The translations under genes were made by a program, and so were the position numbers. A stretch of DNA of 64,000 nt from Acidimicrobiales bacterium (lineage in GTDB: Bacteria; Actinomycetota; Acidimicrobiia; Acidimicrobiales; Aldehydirespiratoraceae), in the NCBI GenBank assembly GCA_029263215.1, contig JAJCXY010000121.1:1-64000 (forward strand). Direction: 5' to 3'. The notes beneath the pieces were generated by a model. That model did no database searches. It was not told the DNA's origin and saw nothing but the letters and a program-made list of their open reading frames with translations. Shown one piece after another: positions 1-10,738 of the stretch (the stretch's first letter is position 1; the number at the start of each line of letters is the position of its first letter).

Positions 1-49
1 CTGGTAGCGTCCTGACAAGTCCGCGATCACATCCCTTTCGGAGAATCAA

Positions 50-1036
50 ATGAAGACTCCCGTCCGTGTTGCTGTCACCGGTGCCGCCGGCCAGATCGGC
101 TACAGCCTTCTGTTTCGCATCGCCAGTGGATCGATGCTCGGCCCCGACCAGCCGGTGATCCTCCAGCTCTTGGAGATTCCCCCGGCCATGGGAGCCCTCG
201 AAGGTGTGGGCATGGAGCTCGACGACGGCGCCTTTCCGTTGCTGGCGGGAATCACCCAGAGCGACAACCCCAACAAGGCCTTCGAAGGCGCCAACATCGC
301 GATGCTCGTGGGCTCACGGCCCCGCTCGAAGGGCATGGAGCGCAAGGACCTGCTCGAAGCCAACGGAGCGATCTTCACCGTCCAGGGCAAGGCCCTCAAC
401 GACAGCGCCGCCGACGACATCAAGGTGCTGGTGGTCGGCAACCCCGCCAACACCAACTCGCTCATAGCGATGAACAACGCGCCCGACGTCCCCGATGCCA
501 GGTTCACCGCCATGACCCGCCTCGACCACAACCGGGCCAAGGCTCAGCTTGCTCAAAAGCTCGGCGTCACCGTCAACGACATCACCAACATGACGATCTG
601 GGGCAACCATTCCGCCACCCAGTATCCGGACCTTTTCCACTGCAGGGTCAACGGCGCCAACGCGGCCGAATCCGTCAATGATCAGGACTGGCTCGAGAAC
701 ACCTTCATCCCCACCGTGCAGAAGCGCGGTGCGGCCATCATCGACGCACGTGGGCTTTCGTCGGCGGCATCGGCGGCATCGGCCGCTGTCGATCACGTCC
801 GCGATTGGATGCACGGAACCCCCGAGGGCGACTGGGTGTCGATGGCCATCCCGTCCGATGGCAGCTATGGAGTTGCCGAAGGGCTGATGTCGTCGTTCCC
901 GGTCACCTGCGCCAACGGCGAGTACTCGATCGTGCAGGACCTCGACATCGATCCATTCTCGCGAGGCTGCGTCGACGCCACCGTGGAAGAGCTGAGCCAG
1001 GAGCGCGACACAGTCAGCGAACTCGGCCTGATCTGA
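50..1036 (+). CDS. mdh: malate dehydrogenase
   Basis: NAD-dependent malate dehydrogenase, interconverting malate and oxaloacetate in the TCA cycle (cytoplasm). The 328 residues are the usual length for the actinobacterial type. An N-terminal Rossmann loop (TGAAGQIG) binds NAD. The R157-L-D159 / R162 segment and H187 in GNHSATQYP match the substrate arginine, catalytic Asp and catalytic His. The ATG is preceded by a GGAG ribosome-binding site about 7 bases upstream. It ends 13 bases before the glycosylase gene. Succinate dehydrogenase lies 4 kb away, but no shared operon is visible. Confidence 0.97.
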   Translation: MKTPVRVAVTGAAGQIGYSLLFRIASGSMLGPDQPVILQLLEIPPAMGALEGVGMELDDGAFPLLAGITQSDNPNKAFEGANIAMLVGSRPRSKGMERKDLLEANGAIFTVQGKALNDSAADDIKVLVVGNPANTNSLIAMNNAPDVPDARFTAMTRLDHNRAKAQLAQKLGVTVNDITNMTIWGNHSATQYPDLFHCRVNGANAAESVNDQDWLENTFIPTVQKRGAAIIDARGLSSAASAASAAVDHVRDWMHGTPEGDWVSMAIPSDGSYGVAEGLMSSFPVTCANGEYSIVQDLDIDPFSRGCVDATVEELSQERDTVSELGLI

Positions 1037-1049
1037 GCCGCTCGCCCGG

Positions 1050-1910
1050 ATGCCTGAGCTCCCCGAGATCAAGGCCCACGGCGAACGCCTGACCCAAAAC
1101 TGGTCGGGGGCCGAACTCTCCGCCTTTCGACCCCTTCATCTCACCGCGCTCAAGACCTACGCGCCTCAGCCCAAGGAGGCCTACGGGAGGACCCTCACGG
1201 CTGCAGGGCATCGTGGCAAGTACCTGCTCCTGCACTTCGCCGATCCCAATGGTGAGAGCGACAGCGATCTCACCTTCGTGGTCCACCTGATGCAGGGGGG
1301 ACGGCTTCGCCCCGACCCCAAGAAGGCCAAAAAGCCGAGAGGAGGGATGGCCAGGTGGGAGTTCGCCGATGGGGGTGCGCTCCTGCTCACGGAGGCAGGC
1401 ACCGAACGCAAGGCTGGTGTCTGGCTGGTTGGCGCCGACCCCCTTGTACAGGAACCGGTCGACCATCTGGGTCCCGACGCTCACACCCTCACCCGCGAGC
1501 AGTTGAGGGCCGCGCTGACCGCCGGCAACACCCGGCTCCACGGCTGCTTGCGTGATCAGCGGCGCATAGCGGGCCTCGGCCGTCTCCTGTCCAACGAGAT
1601 CCTCCATGCCGCGAAGCTGTCACCGTTCGCCATCACCACCAAGCTCGACGAGGACGGACTCGAGCGCCTCCTTGGTTGCATCCACGACGTGGTCGAGCAC
1701 CATCTCGAATTCGAGAGGTCGCTCGACGACATCGGACGGTCGGCCGATCGGCCGAGCAACGTTCATCACCGCGTCGGCTTCGCGTGCCCCGTATGCGACG
1801 ACGAAATCCGATCGGTGGAGTATCGGCGTTACACGGTGGCCTACTGCCCCACCTGCCAGACGGGCGGGAAGGTGTTGGCCGACAACACCACGAGCAAGTT
1901 CCTCAAGTGA
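1050..1910 (+). CDS. Fpg/Nei family DNA glycosylase
   Basis: Base-excision repair glycosylase/AP lyase of the formamidopyrimidine-DNA glycosylase/endonuclease VIII superfamily. The mature N-terminus P-E-L-P-E supplies the catalytic proline and glutamate. A C-terminal zinc finger has two CxxC pairs (CPVC and CPTC). The 286 residues are typical. The third to seventh positions read LPEIK instead of the common LPEVE, so assignment to Fpg versus Nei is open. The stop overlaps the convergent SCP2 gene by 8 bases. Confidence 0.92.
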   Translation: MPELPEIKAHGERLTQNWSGAELSAFRPLHLTALKTYAPQPKEAYGRTLTAAGHRGKYLLLHFADPNGESDSDLTFVVHLMQGGRLRPDPKKAKKPRGGMARWEFADGGALLLTEAGTERKAGVWLVGADPLVQEPVDHLGPDAHTLTREQLRAALTAGNTRLHGCLRDQRRIAGLGRLLSNEILHAAKLSPFAITTKLDEDGLERLLGCIHDVVEHHLEFERSLDDIGRSADRPSNVHHRVGFACPVCDDEIRSVEYRRYTVAYCPTCQTGGKVLADNTTSKFLK

Positions 1911-2256
1911 GGCCGAGCATCGGCGCGACTGCCTCGAGAGCGTGGCGATCGGCCATCAGGGCGGCGATGTCGCCCCCGATCCGGAGCTTGCCGTCGAGAA
2001 AGGCCCTCTGAGCGGAGATCTCCCCCCTGTGGATCCCGAGCGCGGTGGCCCGGTCGGAGGTGAGGCGCACGTCGGCATCGGCGGCGACTCCCCGTGCCAC
2101 CACAACCGTGCCGCGTTCCAGTCGAATCTGCCAGGAAATCGGGGACTCTCCCTCGACCGTCTGCTGCACCACGAGGTGGATACCGGCATCGATCTCCGCC
2201 TGCGTCGCCATTGCCTCGAGGGAATCGAACCAGCCGTCGGAAAGGAACTCGGTCAC
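1903..2256 (-). CDS. SCP2 sterol-binding domain protein
   Basis: Small stand-alone SCP2-like protein of 117 residues. The family binds lipids or other hydrophobic ligands in a single alpha/beta pocket. The middle (about 35-95) shows the typical pattern of SWQIRLERGTVVV, a DVRLTSD strand, and a helix followed by a GKLRIGGD turn. The start is GTG, giving MTEFLSDGW. It is convergent with the glycosylase and divergent from the RDD gene. The specific ligand cannot be read from sequence. Confidence 0.8.
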   Translation of the reverse strand: MTEFLSDGWFDSLEAMATQAEIDAGIHLVVQQTVEGESPISWQIRLERGTVVVARGVAADADVRLTSDRATALGIHRGEISAQRAFLDGKLRIGGDIAALMADRHALEAVAPMLGLT

Positions 2257-2294
2257 ATGGGCAGGCTAGAGCTCAGCGCCATAGCCTCGGCAGC

Positions 2295-2771
2295 TTGAAT
2301 CAGATCGGACCGGTAGCGGGACTCGGGTGGCGCACCGCGGCGCGGCTGGTCGACACGATCACCTTGTCGTGGATCGTGGGCTTCGTGCTGATCGAGATCG
2401 ATCAGCGCCTCCTCGGCGGCGATCCGTTCGGTGTGCAGCCCCAACGGATCGATCTCTCGAGAGCGCGCTCGATGCTGCTGCTGTTCGCCTTGATCGCTGC
2501 CTATGAGGTGGTGCCCACCGTCCTCTACGGCGCCACCCTCGGCAAGGCTCTCCTGGGCCTCCGGGTGTGCGACGCCCGGGGCGGGCCGGTCCGCGCCACA
2601 CTCTCGCTAGTGCGGGTCGTGCTGCTCTACGGCCCGACCCTGTTCCTCGGGGTATTCGGGCTTCTCGCCGATCTTGCTCTCTTCGTCACGGTCGCGATCC
2701 CTGCCTCGGGCCGCGGTCTCCACGATCGCGTCGCGGCCACGATCGTGGTGTCGCTGCCGCGCGACGATTAA
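2295..2771 (+). CDS. RDD family membrane protein
   Basis: Small integral membrane protein with an RDD domain. The R-x-x-D of the first helix (AARLVDTITL), a second hydrophobic segment with GATLGKALLGLRV, and a final R-x-x-HDR are present. The family has roughly three membrane helices and an uncertain role, with some members linked to transport or stress. No ATG is available in frame, so a TTG at 2295 (MNQIGPVAGL) is chosen because homology starts directly after it. Its stop overlaps the convergent DUF368 gene by four bases. Confidence 0.78.
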   Translation: MNQIGPVAGLGWRTAARLVDTITLSWIVGFVLIEIDQRLLGGDPFGVQPQRIDLSRARSMLLLFALIAAYEVVPTVLYGATLGKALLGLRVCDARGGPVRATLSLVRVVLLYGPTLFLGVFGLLADLALFVTVAIPASGRGLHDRVAATIVVSLPRDD

Positions 2772-3679
2772 CGCGCCTGGTGGCGTTCGCCGATCCTGGC
2801 CAGACCCATGACCACGGCGGCTGCCATCAGGGCAAGGAGGGTGGGGGCCCACAGGTCGGCGCCGGCCGGCCACTCGATGCCGGTGCCGTCGATCACCTCG
2901 GACTGATCCTCACTGATCACACCCACACCGTTGGGCCAGGGCCACAACACCCGAAGCGACCCGAGCATCAGCCCGATCAGGGCAGCCATGACCAGATCGA
3001 AGGCCCGCTCGAGAACCCAGCCCAGCAGGGTGGAGAAGAGGGCGAGTCCGATGACCGCGCCAACCGCGAACAGGGCGAGTTCGGTGAGGGCCCGATCGTC
3101 GACCGCTCCGATGACCGCGGCGTACATCCCGATCATCAACAAGATGAACGAACCCGAGATTCCGGGCAGGATCATGGCGCAGATCGCCAGAGCTCCAGCA
3201 CCGAGATAGACCGGCGGTGACGGGTCGGCGACGGGCCCGGATTGGAATCCGAGGAGAGCGAACACCGCCACCCCCACCACCGCTATCACCACCACGTGGT
3301 TGGTGGTGCGCGATCCGAGCATGGCCCATGCCACCGCGATCGATGCCAGGACGAGGCCGAAGAAAAGACCGGCCATCTCCTCGGGGTTGTCGTGGAGCTG
3401 GGTCTCGATCACCGAAGCGAGCGAGGCGATTGCGAGCAAGATGCCGGCCAGGAGGGGGAGCAGGAACATGAGGTCGAGTTGGGTGACCCGTGTCCAGAAC
3501 CCCTTCAGGTCGCCCTTGAGCAACGCTCCGAGGGCCCGGGAGCCCTCCCGTATCGAGTCGATCAGCTTCTGGTAGATACCGAGAACGAGAGCGATGGTGC
3601 CGCCGGAGACGCCGGGCACGACGTCGGCTGCGCCCATTGCGAAGCCTCGAGCCATCTGGGCGACAATCTTGGGGATCAC
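2768..3679 (-). CDS. DUF368 polyprenyl-phosphate transporter (PopT family)
   Basis: Polytopic membrane protein of the DUF368 family, members of which were shown in 2023 to recycle undecaprenyl phosphate across the membrane for cell-wall synthesis. The N-terminal family signature RGFAMGAADVVPGVSGGT is complete, and a second GISGSFILL re-entrant-like segment sits mid-protein. About eight hydrophobic segments follow. The reading frame stays open to 3829 but would run through the start of the divergent hydrolase, so a GTG at 3679 is chosen. ATG at 3655 is the alternative. Confidence 0.88.
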   Translation of the reverse strand: MIPKIVAQMARGFAMGAADVVPGVSGGTIALVLGIYQKLIDSIREGSRALGALLKGDLKGFWTRVTQLDLMFLLPLLAGILLAIASLASVIETQLHDNPEEMAGLFFGLVLASIAVAWAMLGSRTTNHVVVIAVVGVAVFALLGFQSGPVADPSPPVYLGAGALAICAMILPGISGSFILLMIGMYAAVIGAVDDRALTELALFAVGAVIGLALFSTLLGWVLERAFDLVMAALIGLMLGSLRVLWPWPNGVGVISEDQSEVIDGTGIEWPAGADLWAPTLLALMAAAVVMGLARIGERHQAR

Positions 3680-3704
3680 GGTTGCTGAGGGTACCGTCGC
3701 GCCT

Positions 3705-4586
3705 ATGACGGACGCGCCATCTGATCCGACACGAGGCGAGTCGGTCGATCTCGGCGGCCTGGCCCTCTGGGTCGATGTGAGCGGCCCCGAAGACGGCGAG
3801 CCCGTGGTGCTGCTTACCGGCGCGGACACACCGGGATTCCGGTGGACCCCCGAAATGGTGGAGCCATTGGTCGCCTCCGGTCATCGAGTGGTGCGGTTTG
3901 ATCATCGTGATTGTGGGCGCTCGGCCCGCTTCGCGAGCAGCGACGCCTACGACCTCGCCGACATGGCCGACGATGTGCTGGCCTTGCTCGATCACCTCTC
4001 GATCGAAAGGGCCCATCTCGTCGCCCGCTCGATGGGCGGGATGATCGCCCAGGTCCTCGCATTGGATCACCCTGCTCGCGTGCGCTCCCTGACCTTGATC
4101 GGCACCACACCGGCCGCGGGCGATCCTCGCTTGTCGGCCCCCGATGAAGATTTCGTCGAGAAGATGACGGTGCGGCTCTTCGCCGAGCCACCCATCGAAC
4201 CGGATGCGCAGGTCGATTGGATGGTGGAACTGGCCGGCCTGATGAAGGGATCCCTCTACCCCTTCGACCCCGCGGTCGAGACCGCTCTGGCCCGCGCCGA
4301 ACTCGAGACGGGTTGGGCGGCGGAGACGGGTCACGGTGTGGCCGTCTACTCATCGCCGTCGCGCCTCGATCGCCTTGGCGAGATCACCGCCCCCACCCTT
4401 GTCGTACACGGAACGGTCGACCCGGTCTTTCCGATCGATCATGGCCGGGCGCTCGCTGAGGGCATCGGTGGGGCGGTCTACATCGAGGTCGACGGACTCG
4501 GCCACGAGGTGCCCGACGCTTTCGTCGCCGAGTTCTGGCCGGTGCTCCGCCGCCACCTCGCCGCGGCCTCTGCCTGGCCGGCCTGA
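3705..4586 (+). CDS. alpha/beta hydrolase (RdmC-like)
   Basis: Alpha/beta-fold hydrolase of 293 residues. The oxyanion strand region is followed by RFDHRDCGRS, the nucleophile elbow ARSMGGM (Ser), an acid in GTVDPVFP and a His in LGHEVPD, so the triad is intact. The pattern is closest to the aclacinomycin methylesterase (RdmC)/carboxylic ester hydrolase branch. The substrate is unknown. ATG at 3705 is chosen; the longer frame from 3594 reads through the DUF368 gene. A 25-base gap separates the two divergent starts. Confidence 0.88.
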   Translation: MTDAPSDPTRGESVDLGGLALWVDVSGPEDGEPVVLLTGADTPGFRWTPEMVEPLVASGHRVVRFDHRDCGRSARFASSDAYDLADMADDVLALLDHLSIERAHLVARSMGGMIAQVLALDHPARVRSLTLIGTTPAAGDPRLSAPDEDFVEKMTVRLFAEPPIEPDAQVDWMVELAGLMKGSLYPFDPAVETALARAELETGWAAETGHGVAVYSSPSRLDRLGEITAPTLVVHGTVDPVFPIDHGRALAEGIGGAVYIEVDGLGHEVPDAFVAEFWPVLRRHLAAASAWPA

Positions 4587-4609
4587 CAAGTAGTCGACGT
4601 CGAACGCGA

Positions 4610-4641
4610 GACGAGACGCCCCGGGGCGGGGACGCCTCGTC
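4610..4641 (+). terminator. hairpin after the hydrolase gene
   Basis: GACGAG (4610-4615) pairs with CTCGTC (4636-4641), enclosing a very GC-rich core that can also pair. It lies 23 bases after the hydrolase stop. There is no clear T-tract, so a factor-independent role is uncertain. Confidence 0.4.
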
Positions 4642-4972
4642 CACAAAGGGGGTCTTCACCACCTCGCTCGGATCAGAGGCTCGTCCGCTTGAACGCTTCT
4701 CCGGTTGCCTCGCAGGCAATTCGGGCGCGAGAAGTTCGTGGGACCGGTCTCGACCACTTGTGAGGTGGCTGCTATGGCGTTTGATGTGCAGAGCCGTTGG
4801 CCCTAGGCCGGTGGTCTGCGGTCGTCCGTCGCCATCCTCCCTTCGGTCACCTCAACGGTGGAGAGTCGAAGCGAGTACATCGAGCGGGTGATTCCCCACC
4901 GATCGTTCGGAGTGACACCTCCAACATCGCGCCCGGTGATCGCCGCGTCAAGAGGTATCTCAGACCGTGTTT
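4642..4972. other. non-coding gap, no gene seen
   Basis: This 331-base stretch lies between the hydrolase and the end of sdhB. Neither strand has a frame with protein-like composition or a recognisable start signal. The only structure noted is a small hairpin, TTGCCT/AGGCAA at 4705-4719. Confidence 0.5.
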
Positions 4973-5734
<762 letters not shown>

Positions 5735-5739
5735 CCTGG

Positions 5740-7659
5740 TCACTTGTAGCTCCGTTGGGTCAGCTTGACGTATTCGAATTCGAGGTGCTCCTTGTGGAGC
5801 GTGGGTTCGGCATCTTCCCCATTCCATTCCCAGGCACCCACGTAGGCGAAGTTTTCGTCGTCGCGTAGGGCTTCTCCCTCGGGAGTCTGGGACTCCTCTC
5901 GGAAATGGCCGCCGCAGCTCTCTGCACGGTGAAGGGCATCGCGCACCTTGAGCTCGGCGAGCTCCATGAAGTCGTCGACCCGATTGACCTTCTCGAGCAT
6001 CGTGTTGATGCCATCGGGCGAACCCAGCACCTTGACGTTCTTGCGGAACTCGTCGCGCAGTGCGGGAATCTCCGACATCGCCTTCTGTAGGCCGGCCTCG
6101 TTGCGGGCCATTCCGCAGTGCTCCCACACGATCTTGCCGAGCTCGCGGTGGTAGTGCTCGACGCCATGGGTGCCCTTGACGTTCATCCACATGCGGGTGC
6201 GGTCGTTGACGGTGTCGATCGCTTCGGTGAAGACGGGATCGTCGGTGGGCACCGGCGAGTTGCCCAGCTGGGGGGCGAGATGGTCGCTGATGGTGCTGGG
6301 CAGCACGAAGTAGCCGTCGGCCAGACCCTGCATCAGCGCCGACGCACCGAGCCGGTTGGCGCCGTGATCGGAGAAGTTGGCCTCTCCGAGGGCGTAGAGA
6401 CCCGGCACCGTGGTCATCAGGTTGTAGTCGACCCAGAGGCCGCCCATCGTGTAGTGGGTGGCCGGATAGATCCGCATCGGCACGCTGTAGGGGTCTTCGC
6501 CGGTGATCCGTTCGTACATGTCGAACAGGTTCCCGTAGCGCTCCTTCACCGCCTCCACGCCGTCGCGGGCTCTCGCCGCGGCGAAATCGAGATAGACGCC
6601 GTTGCTGAGTGGACCGACGCCGCGGCCTTCGTCGACCACCGTCTTGGCGTTGCGGCTAGCCACGTCGCGAGGAACGAGATTGCCGAAGGCCGGATATTTC
6701 TCCTCGAGGAAGTAGTAGCGCTCATCTTCGGGGATCTGATCGGCAGCCCTGGATTCGTCGAATCCGCGAGGCACCCAGATTCGGCCGTCGTTGCGGAGAG
6801 ATTCCGACATCAGGGTGAGCTTCGATTGGAACTCGTCGGCGGCCGGAATGCAGGTGGGGTGGATCTGGGTGTAGCAGGGGTTGGCGAAGAGGGCGCCCTT
6901 GCGATGGGCCCTCCAGATCGCCGAGCCGTTGCACTGCATCGCGTTGGTCGACAGGTAGTAGACGTTGCCGTAGCCGCCGGTGGCGAGCACCACGGCGTGG
7001 GCGCTGTGGGCAGTCACCTCACCGCTGAGCATGTCGCGGGTGACGATGCCGGCCGCTTCGCCGTCCTTGGTGACGATGTCGAGTACGTCGGAGCGGTTGT
7101 AGAGGGTGACCTTGCCCACCGCGATCTGGGCCGCCAGCGCCTGGTAGGCGCCGAGCAGGAGCTGTTGGCCGGTCTGGCCGCGGGCGTAGAAGGTGCGGCT
7201 CACCTGGGCGCCACCGAATGAACGGTTGGCCAGCAGGCCGCCGTATTCACGGGCGAAGGGGACGCCTTGGGCTGTGCACTGATCGATGATGTCGTCGGCC
7301 ACCTGGGCGAGGCGGTAGACGTTGGCTTCGCGACTGCGATAGTCGCCGCCCTTCACGGTGTCGTAGAAGAGTCGATATACGGAGTCGCCGTCGTTGCGGT
7401 AGTTCTTCGAGGCGTTGATGCCGCCCTGGGCCGCGATGGAGTGAGCTCGGCGGGGCGAGTCGTGGTAGGTGAAAACCTTCACGTTGTAACCGAGTTCGGC
7501 GAGGGACGCGGCTGCTGATGCGCCGGCGAGTCCGGTGCCCACCACGATCACGTCGAAGCGGCGCTTGTTGGCCGGGTTGACGAGCTTCACCGAGAACTTG
7601 TGGTTGTCCCACTTCTCGGCGATCGGGCCTTCAGGGATCTTGGCGTCGAGTGTGACCAT
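5740..7659 (-). CDS. sdhA: succinate dehydrogenase flavoprotein subunit
   Basis: Catalytic FAD subunit of complex II (succinate to fumarate). The 639 residues are the long form seen with b558-type anchors. The FAD-binding Rossmann [10 protein letters not shown] is near residue 40. The [11 protein letters not shown] segment carries the His that binds FAD covalently. The substrate-site segments ([19 protein letters not shown]) are present. Its ATG shares one base with the sdhC stop (TGATG), indicating translational coupling. Confidence 0.97.
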   Translation of the reverse strand: MVTLDAKIPEGPIAEKWDNHKFSVKLVNPANKRRFDVIVVGTGLAGASAAASLAELGYNVKVFTYHDSPRRAHSIAAQGGINASKNYRNDGDSVYRLFYDTVKGGDYRSREANVYRLAQVADDIIDQCTAQGVPFAREYGGLLANRSFGGAQVSRTFYARGQTGQQLLLGAYQALAAQIAVGKVTLYNRSDVLDIVTKDGEAAGIVTRDMLSGEVTAHSAHAVVLATGGYGNVYYLSTNAMQCNGSAIWRAHRKGALFANPCYTQIHPTCIPAADEFQSKLTLMSESLRNDGRIWVPRGFDESRAADQIPEDERYYFLEEKYPAFGNLVPRDVASRNAKTVVDEGRGVGPLSNGVYLDFAAARARDGVEAVKERYGNLFDMYERITGEDPYSVPMRIYPATHYTMGGLWVDYNLMTTVPGLYALGEANFSDHGANRLGASALMQGLADGYFVLPSTISDHLAPQLGNSPVPTDDPVFTEAIDTVNDRTRMWMNVKGTHGVEHYHRELGKIVWEHCGMARNEAGLQKAMSEIPALRDEFRKNVKVLGSPDGINTMLEKVNRVDDFMELAELKVRDALHRAESCGGHFREESQTPEGEALRDDENFAYVGAWEWNGEDAEPTLHKEHLEFEYVKLTQRSYK

Positions 7660-8468
7660 CAGGAACCCTCTCCGCCGGCATCGGCGTGTTCATCGAATTG
7701 ACCCACGGGTACGGAGCGGTTGTCTTCGTCGATCAGCCCGGTCTGGACTGCGATCGGGAAGCTGAGGTTGCCGACGAGGATCAGGCCGGCGATGCCGGTG
7801 GCGAAACCTCGGCGCATGTTGTTGTAGGCGGGGTTGTTGATACCGAGGGTCTGAAACATCGACCAGGCGCCGTGGTAGATGTGCACTGCGAGCACCACGT
7901 TGGCGGCGATGTAGAGGATCGCCACCGGAATCGAACTCATCGACTCATTGACGTTGTGGTAGATGTCGCCACGCACGTAGCTGTCGCCGCGCCAGCCCCA
8001 GGTGAGATCGGCGAGGTGGAAGAACATGTAGAGCAGCACGATCGGGCCGGTCCAGCGCATCGTGCGGCTGGCGAAGCTGACCGCGATGTAGTCGCGTTTG
8101 GCGGCGTACGACGAGTCGGCCTTGACGCTCATCCGGCTCAGCGACCAGGCGCTGTGGATGTGGAGGGCGAACATGACGATCAGGCCTACCCGCATCACCC
8201 AGAGCAGGAGAGTGCGGGGCACGAGATGGCCGCCGAGATCGCGGAGCGCCTCACCGTAGTGATACACCTGCGACGGGCCTTCGTAGATGTGCAGGTTGCC
8301 GATCATGTGCACCACGACGAAACCGAGCAGGGCGATGCCGGTGAGCGCCATGACGTACTTCTTGCCGATCGCGGTTTGGTAGAGGTTGAGAGGCCAAGGT
8401 AGTTGGGCCCCTCGCCGGCGAATCGGTGGGACCGAGTGGTCCGTGCCGCTCGAGATGGTCTGCGCCAT
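7659..8468 (-). CDS. sdhC: succinate dehydrogenase cytochrome b558 subunit
   Basis: Single membrane anchor of a five-helix, di-heme complex II like that of Bacillus, so no separate sdhD is expected and none is seen. Histidines that can ligate heme occur in [28 protein letters not shown] and [10 protein letters not shown]. The start MAQTISSG at 8468 has an AAGGA site about ten bases upstream; the longer frame to 8696 is unlikely. It is first gene of sdhCAB. Confidence 0.93.
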   Translation of the reverse strand: MAQTISSGTDHSVPPIRRRGAQLPWPLNLYQTAIGKKYVMALTGIALLGFVVVHMIGNLHIYEGPSQVYHYGEALRDLGGHLVPRTLLLWVMRVGLIVMFALHIHSAWSLSRMSVKADSSYAAKRDYIAVSFASRTMRWTGPIVLLYMFFHLADLTWGWRGDSYVRGDIYHNVNESMSSIPVAILYIAANVVLAVHIYHGAWSMFQTLGINNPAYNNMRRGFATGIAGLILVGNLSFPIAVQTGLIDEDNRSVPVGQFDEHADAGGEGS

Positions 8469-8517
8469 GAGTGGAATCCTTCGGGGACGTTTCGTCGATC
8501 GCGACGCTACCGGGCAT

Positions 8518-8532
8518 GGTCCGGCGCGGACC
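8518..8532 (-). terminator. short hairpin between the GH2-like gene and sdhC
   Basis: GGTCCG and CGGACC form a six-pair stem with a three-base loop. It sits downstream of the GH2-like gene and upstream of sdhC, so it could be a weak terminator or part of the sdh promoter region. Confidence 0.25.
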
Positions 8533-8574
8533 ACTCCTGCCCGCTTGGCGACGATCATGGCCCCACTCTGTGGT

Positions 8575-10665
8575 TCAGGTGGCGGTGGACCGGTACTGGT
8601 TGGTGACGACGGTGTCGCTCGCTTCGAGTTGGAGGTCGAGCACCATCTCACCGGCGCCGGCGACTGCGGTTGTCTCGAGTCGGCCGACCAGCACACAGTC
8701 GTCGGCGGGAATGAGTCCGGTCCAGCTCTTGGTGATGGCGCTGCCGTCGGCCTGGGTGAGGGTGGCCTTCACCAGTGCATCGTTGATCGGGATGCGTCGA
8801 TCCGAGACGACATGTACGGCGACCGAGACGGCCTGGCCCGCGGGGATCGATGGGGGAAGGGGCGAGGCGACGACGATCACGGGTCGGCAGGCATCGACCA
8901 GGGCCTGCCAGGCGGGTTTTGGCCGACGCTCGTTGTCCAGAACACCGAAACCACCGGCGGCTGAAGGGTCGGCCAGGTAGAAGGCGGTGAACCCGCCGGT
9001 GGGTCGGTACTTGAGACGTCGGAGGGTTTCGATGGTGGTTCGGATCACCTCGGCCTGAGCCGCCTGGCTGAGGTGGGCCCATGTCGGGCCGTCGGCCACC
9101 GGTGCGGGTGCCACGAGATGGTGCAGGGACGCGGTTTGGGCGCCCAGGGCGCCGGCGATCGCATCCCAGTTGAGAGCGGGCCAGCGAGGGCTCGAGAGCT
9201 CGGGAAGCTCCGGGTTGACGCTTGCAGCGCCGAAGGCGGTGACGAAGCGGCCCATGCGAGGAACCCGTCCGAGGGCGGGCCCGAGTTCGGCGGCGCGACC
9301 GCCGTGCCAGCCGAACCAGAGGTGGCTGGTGGTGCCATCGAGTTGGGGGATGTGGGGTGGCACGGCGGTGTGGGCGACGATCGGCCTCGAGCCGTCGGTG
9401 CGTTGCAGCACTCTCCTCAGTGAGTTGTCGAGCACGGCGCGGTTCCATGAGGGCCTTTGCTGGCCCAGCACCGGAGGGGTGGCGGTGGGGGCGAGGGGCC
9501 GCTTGAAGGGTTCGTCGTGGGCACACCACACCGCTATCGACGGGTGATGGCCGAGGAGGTCGACGGCTTCGCGCGCCTGGCGTACGGCCTGGCCGCGGAT
9601 CCCTCGGGCCATGAGTCCTCGGAGGGGGAGGTCCTGCCATACGAGCATGCCCTGCTCGTCGGCGGTGTCGTAGACCTCGGGTCGGCCGACGTGGGAGATC
9701 AGGCGGATCAGGTCGAGGCCCGCGTCCTTCGCGGCGCGGACGTCGCCGCCAACTTCGATGGGAGACGCATCAGCGGGCCGGGGCCGGGTGGGCAACATCA
9801 CGATGCCCTTGGTGAACAGGGGCGTGCCGTTGATCGACAGGGTCCACCGGTCCATCCGCACCGATCGAAAGCCCGTGCGGCATCTCCGCTGGTCGTGCAC
9901 CTCACCATCGACCACGAGTTCGCACTTGAGGTCGTGGAGAGGCTGGTCGCCGAGACTGTGGGGCCACCACAGCGCAGGTTCGGGGATGTCGATGGTCCAT
10001 TCCACCCGGTTCTCGCCCACGGCGGCGGGGTGGTGCAGTTCGTGGTCGCGGCCTGCCATTGTGGTGCGGAGAACCACCGGGCCGCCGTCGGGATGATCGA
10101 ACACGCACCGCATGGACATGCGGGCTCGGGCCTCGTTGGCATCGACACAGATGGCCCGAAAGAAACGGATGGCGCTCGTGCCGGTCTCGAAGAGGGACAC
10201 CGGGCGCCAGATCCCTCCGGGGTTAGCGCCGGCCGCCCCGCTCAGTTCGGGGTCTTGGAGAGCACCCATGAGGGAAGTGCGATCGTCGGGATCACCGAAC
10301 CGACTGCAGTTGACGTCGACCGCGAGCACATGCTCACCACGATCACCCAGCAGGTCGGTCACCTCGAACACGTGAGGAACGAAGTAGCCGTCCGTGTCAC
10401 CCACGTAGGCGCCGTCGAGCCAGACATCGCCTTGCTGGGCGATGCCATCGAACCTCAGCCATACCCGTCGCTGCTCGCCGCTGGGGGTGAATTCGAAGGA
10501 CCGTCGATGCAGAACGGCTCGCTCGCCGGCGAGCCCGGAGGCTCGGGCCCAGTGTCCGGGCACGGCGAGGTCGATCCACGCCCGATCGTCGAGTTCGGGC
10601 TCGTGGAAAGTGCGACGCAGTTCTTCGTGGGCTGGCGCAGCACGCCATGAGCCCGACAGATCCAT
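8575..10665 (-). CDS. glycoside hydrolase family 2-like protein, nucleophile missing
   Basis: A 696-residue protein with GH2 architecture: sugar-binding jelly-roll (about 1-165, WLRFDGIAQQGDVWLDG), immunoglobulin-like sandwich (about 170-275), TIM barrel (about 276-570) and a C-terminal beta domain. The barrel has the acid/base glutamate in WCAHDEP (E385), with Asp in place of the usual Asn. At the nucleophile position, normally S/T-E-F/Y-G, it reads TAFG (A477), so the catalytic glutamate is gone. Normal hydrolysis is therefore unlikely. It may be a binding or scaffolding pseudoenzyme or use another residue. It is divergent from the AAA ATPase gene. Confidence 0.82.
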   Translation of the reverse strand: MDLSGSWRAAPAHEELRRTFHEPELDDRAWIDLAVPGHWARASGLAGERAVLHRRSFEFTPSGEQRRVWLRFDGIAQQGDVWLDGAYVGDTDGYFVPHVFEVTDLLGDRGEHVLAVDVNCSRFGDPDDRTSLMGALQDPELSGAAGANPGGIWRPVSLFETGTSAIRFFRAICVDANEARARMSMRCVFDHPDGGPVVLRTTMAGRDHELHHPAAVGENRVEWTIDIPEPALWWPHSLGDQPLHDLKCELVVDGEVHDQRRCRTGFRSVRMDRWTLSINGTPLFTKGIVMLPTRPRPADASPIEVGGDVRAAKDAGLDLIRLISHVGRPEVYDTADEQGMLVWQDLPLRGLMARGIRGQAVRQAREAVDLLGHHPSIAVWCAHDEPFKRPLAPTATPPVLGQQRPSWNRAVLDNSLRRVLQRTDGSRPIVAHTAVPPHIPQLDGTTSHLWFGWHGGRAAELGPALGRVPRMGRFVTAFGAASVNPELPELSSPRWPALNWDAIAGALGAQTASLHHLVAPAPVADGPTWAHLSQAAQAEVIRTTIETLRRLKYRPTGGFTAFYLADPSAAGGFGVLDNERRPKPAWQALVDACRPVIVVASPLPPSIPAGQAVSVAVHVVSDRRIPINDALVKATLTQADGSAITKSWTGLIPADDCVLVGRLETTAVAGAGEMVLDLQLEASDTVVTNQYRSTAT

Positions 10666-10738
10666 CCCGAAACGCTAATGGGTTCGATGGACGACGACGC
10701 GTCGATGAGTGTCGCGACCGCGCGTGTAGGGTCCCGCC

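Noticed and set aside
314-1072. Minus-strand frame opposite malate dehydrogenase
   Set aside because: Composition is that of an antisense shadow; no start signal or motif.
3680-3829. Longer start for the DUF368 protein
   Set aside because: It would extend through the promoter and start of the divergent hydrolase and is low-complexity, unlike the family.
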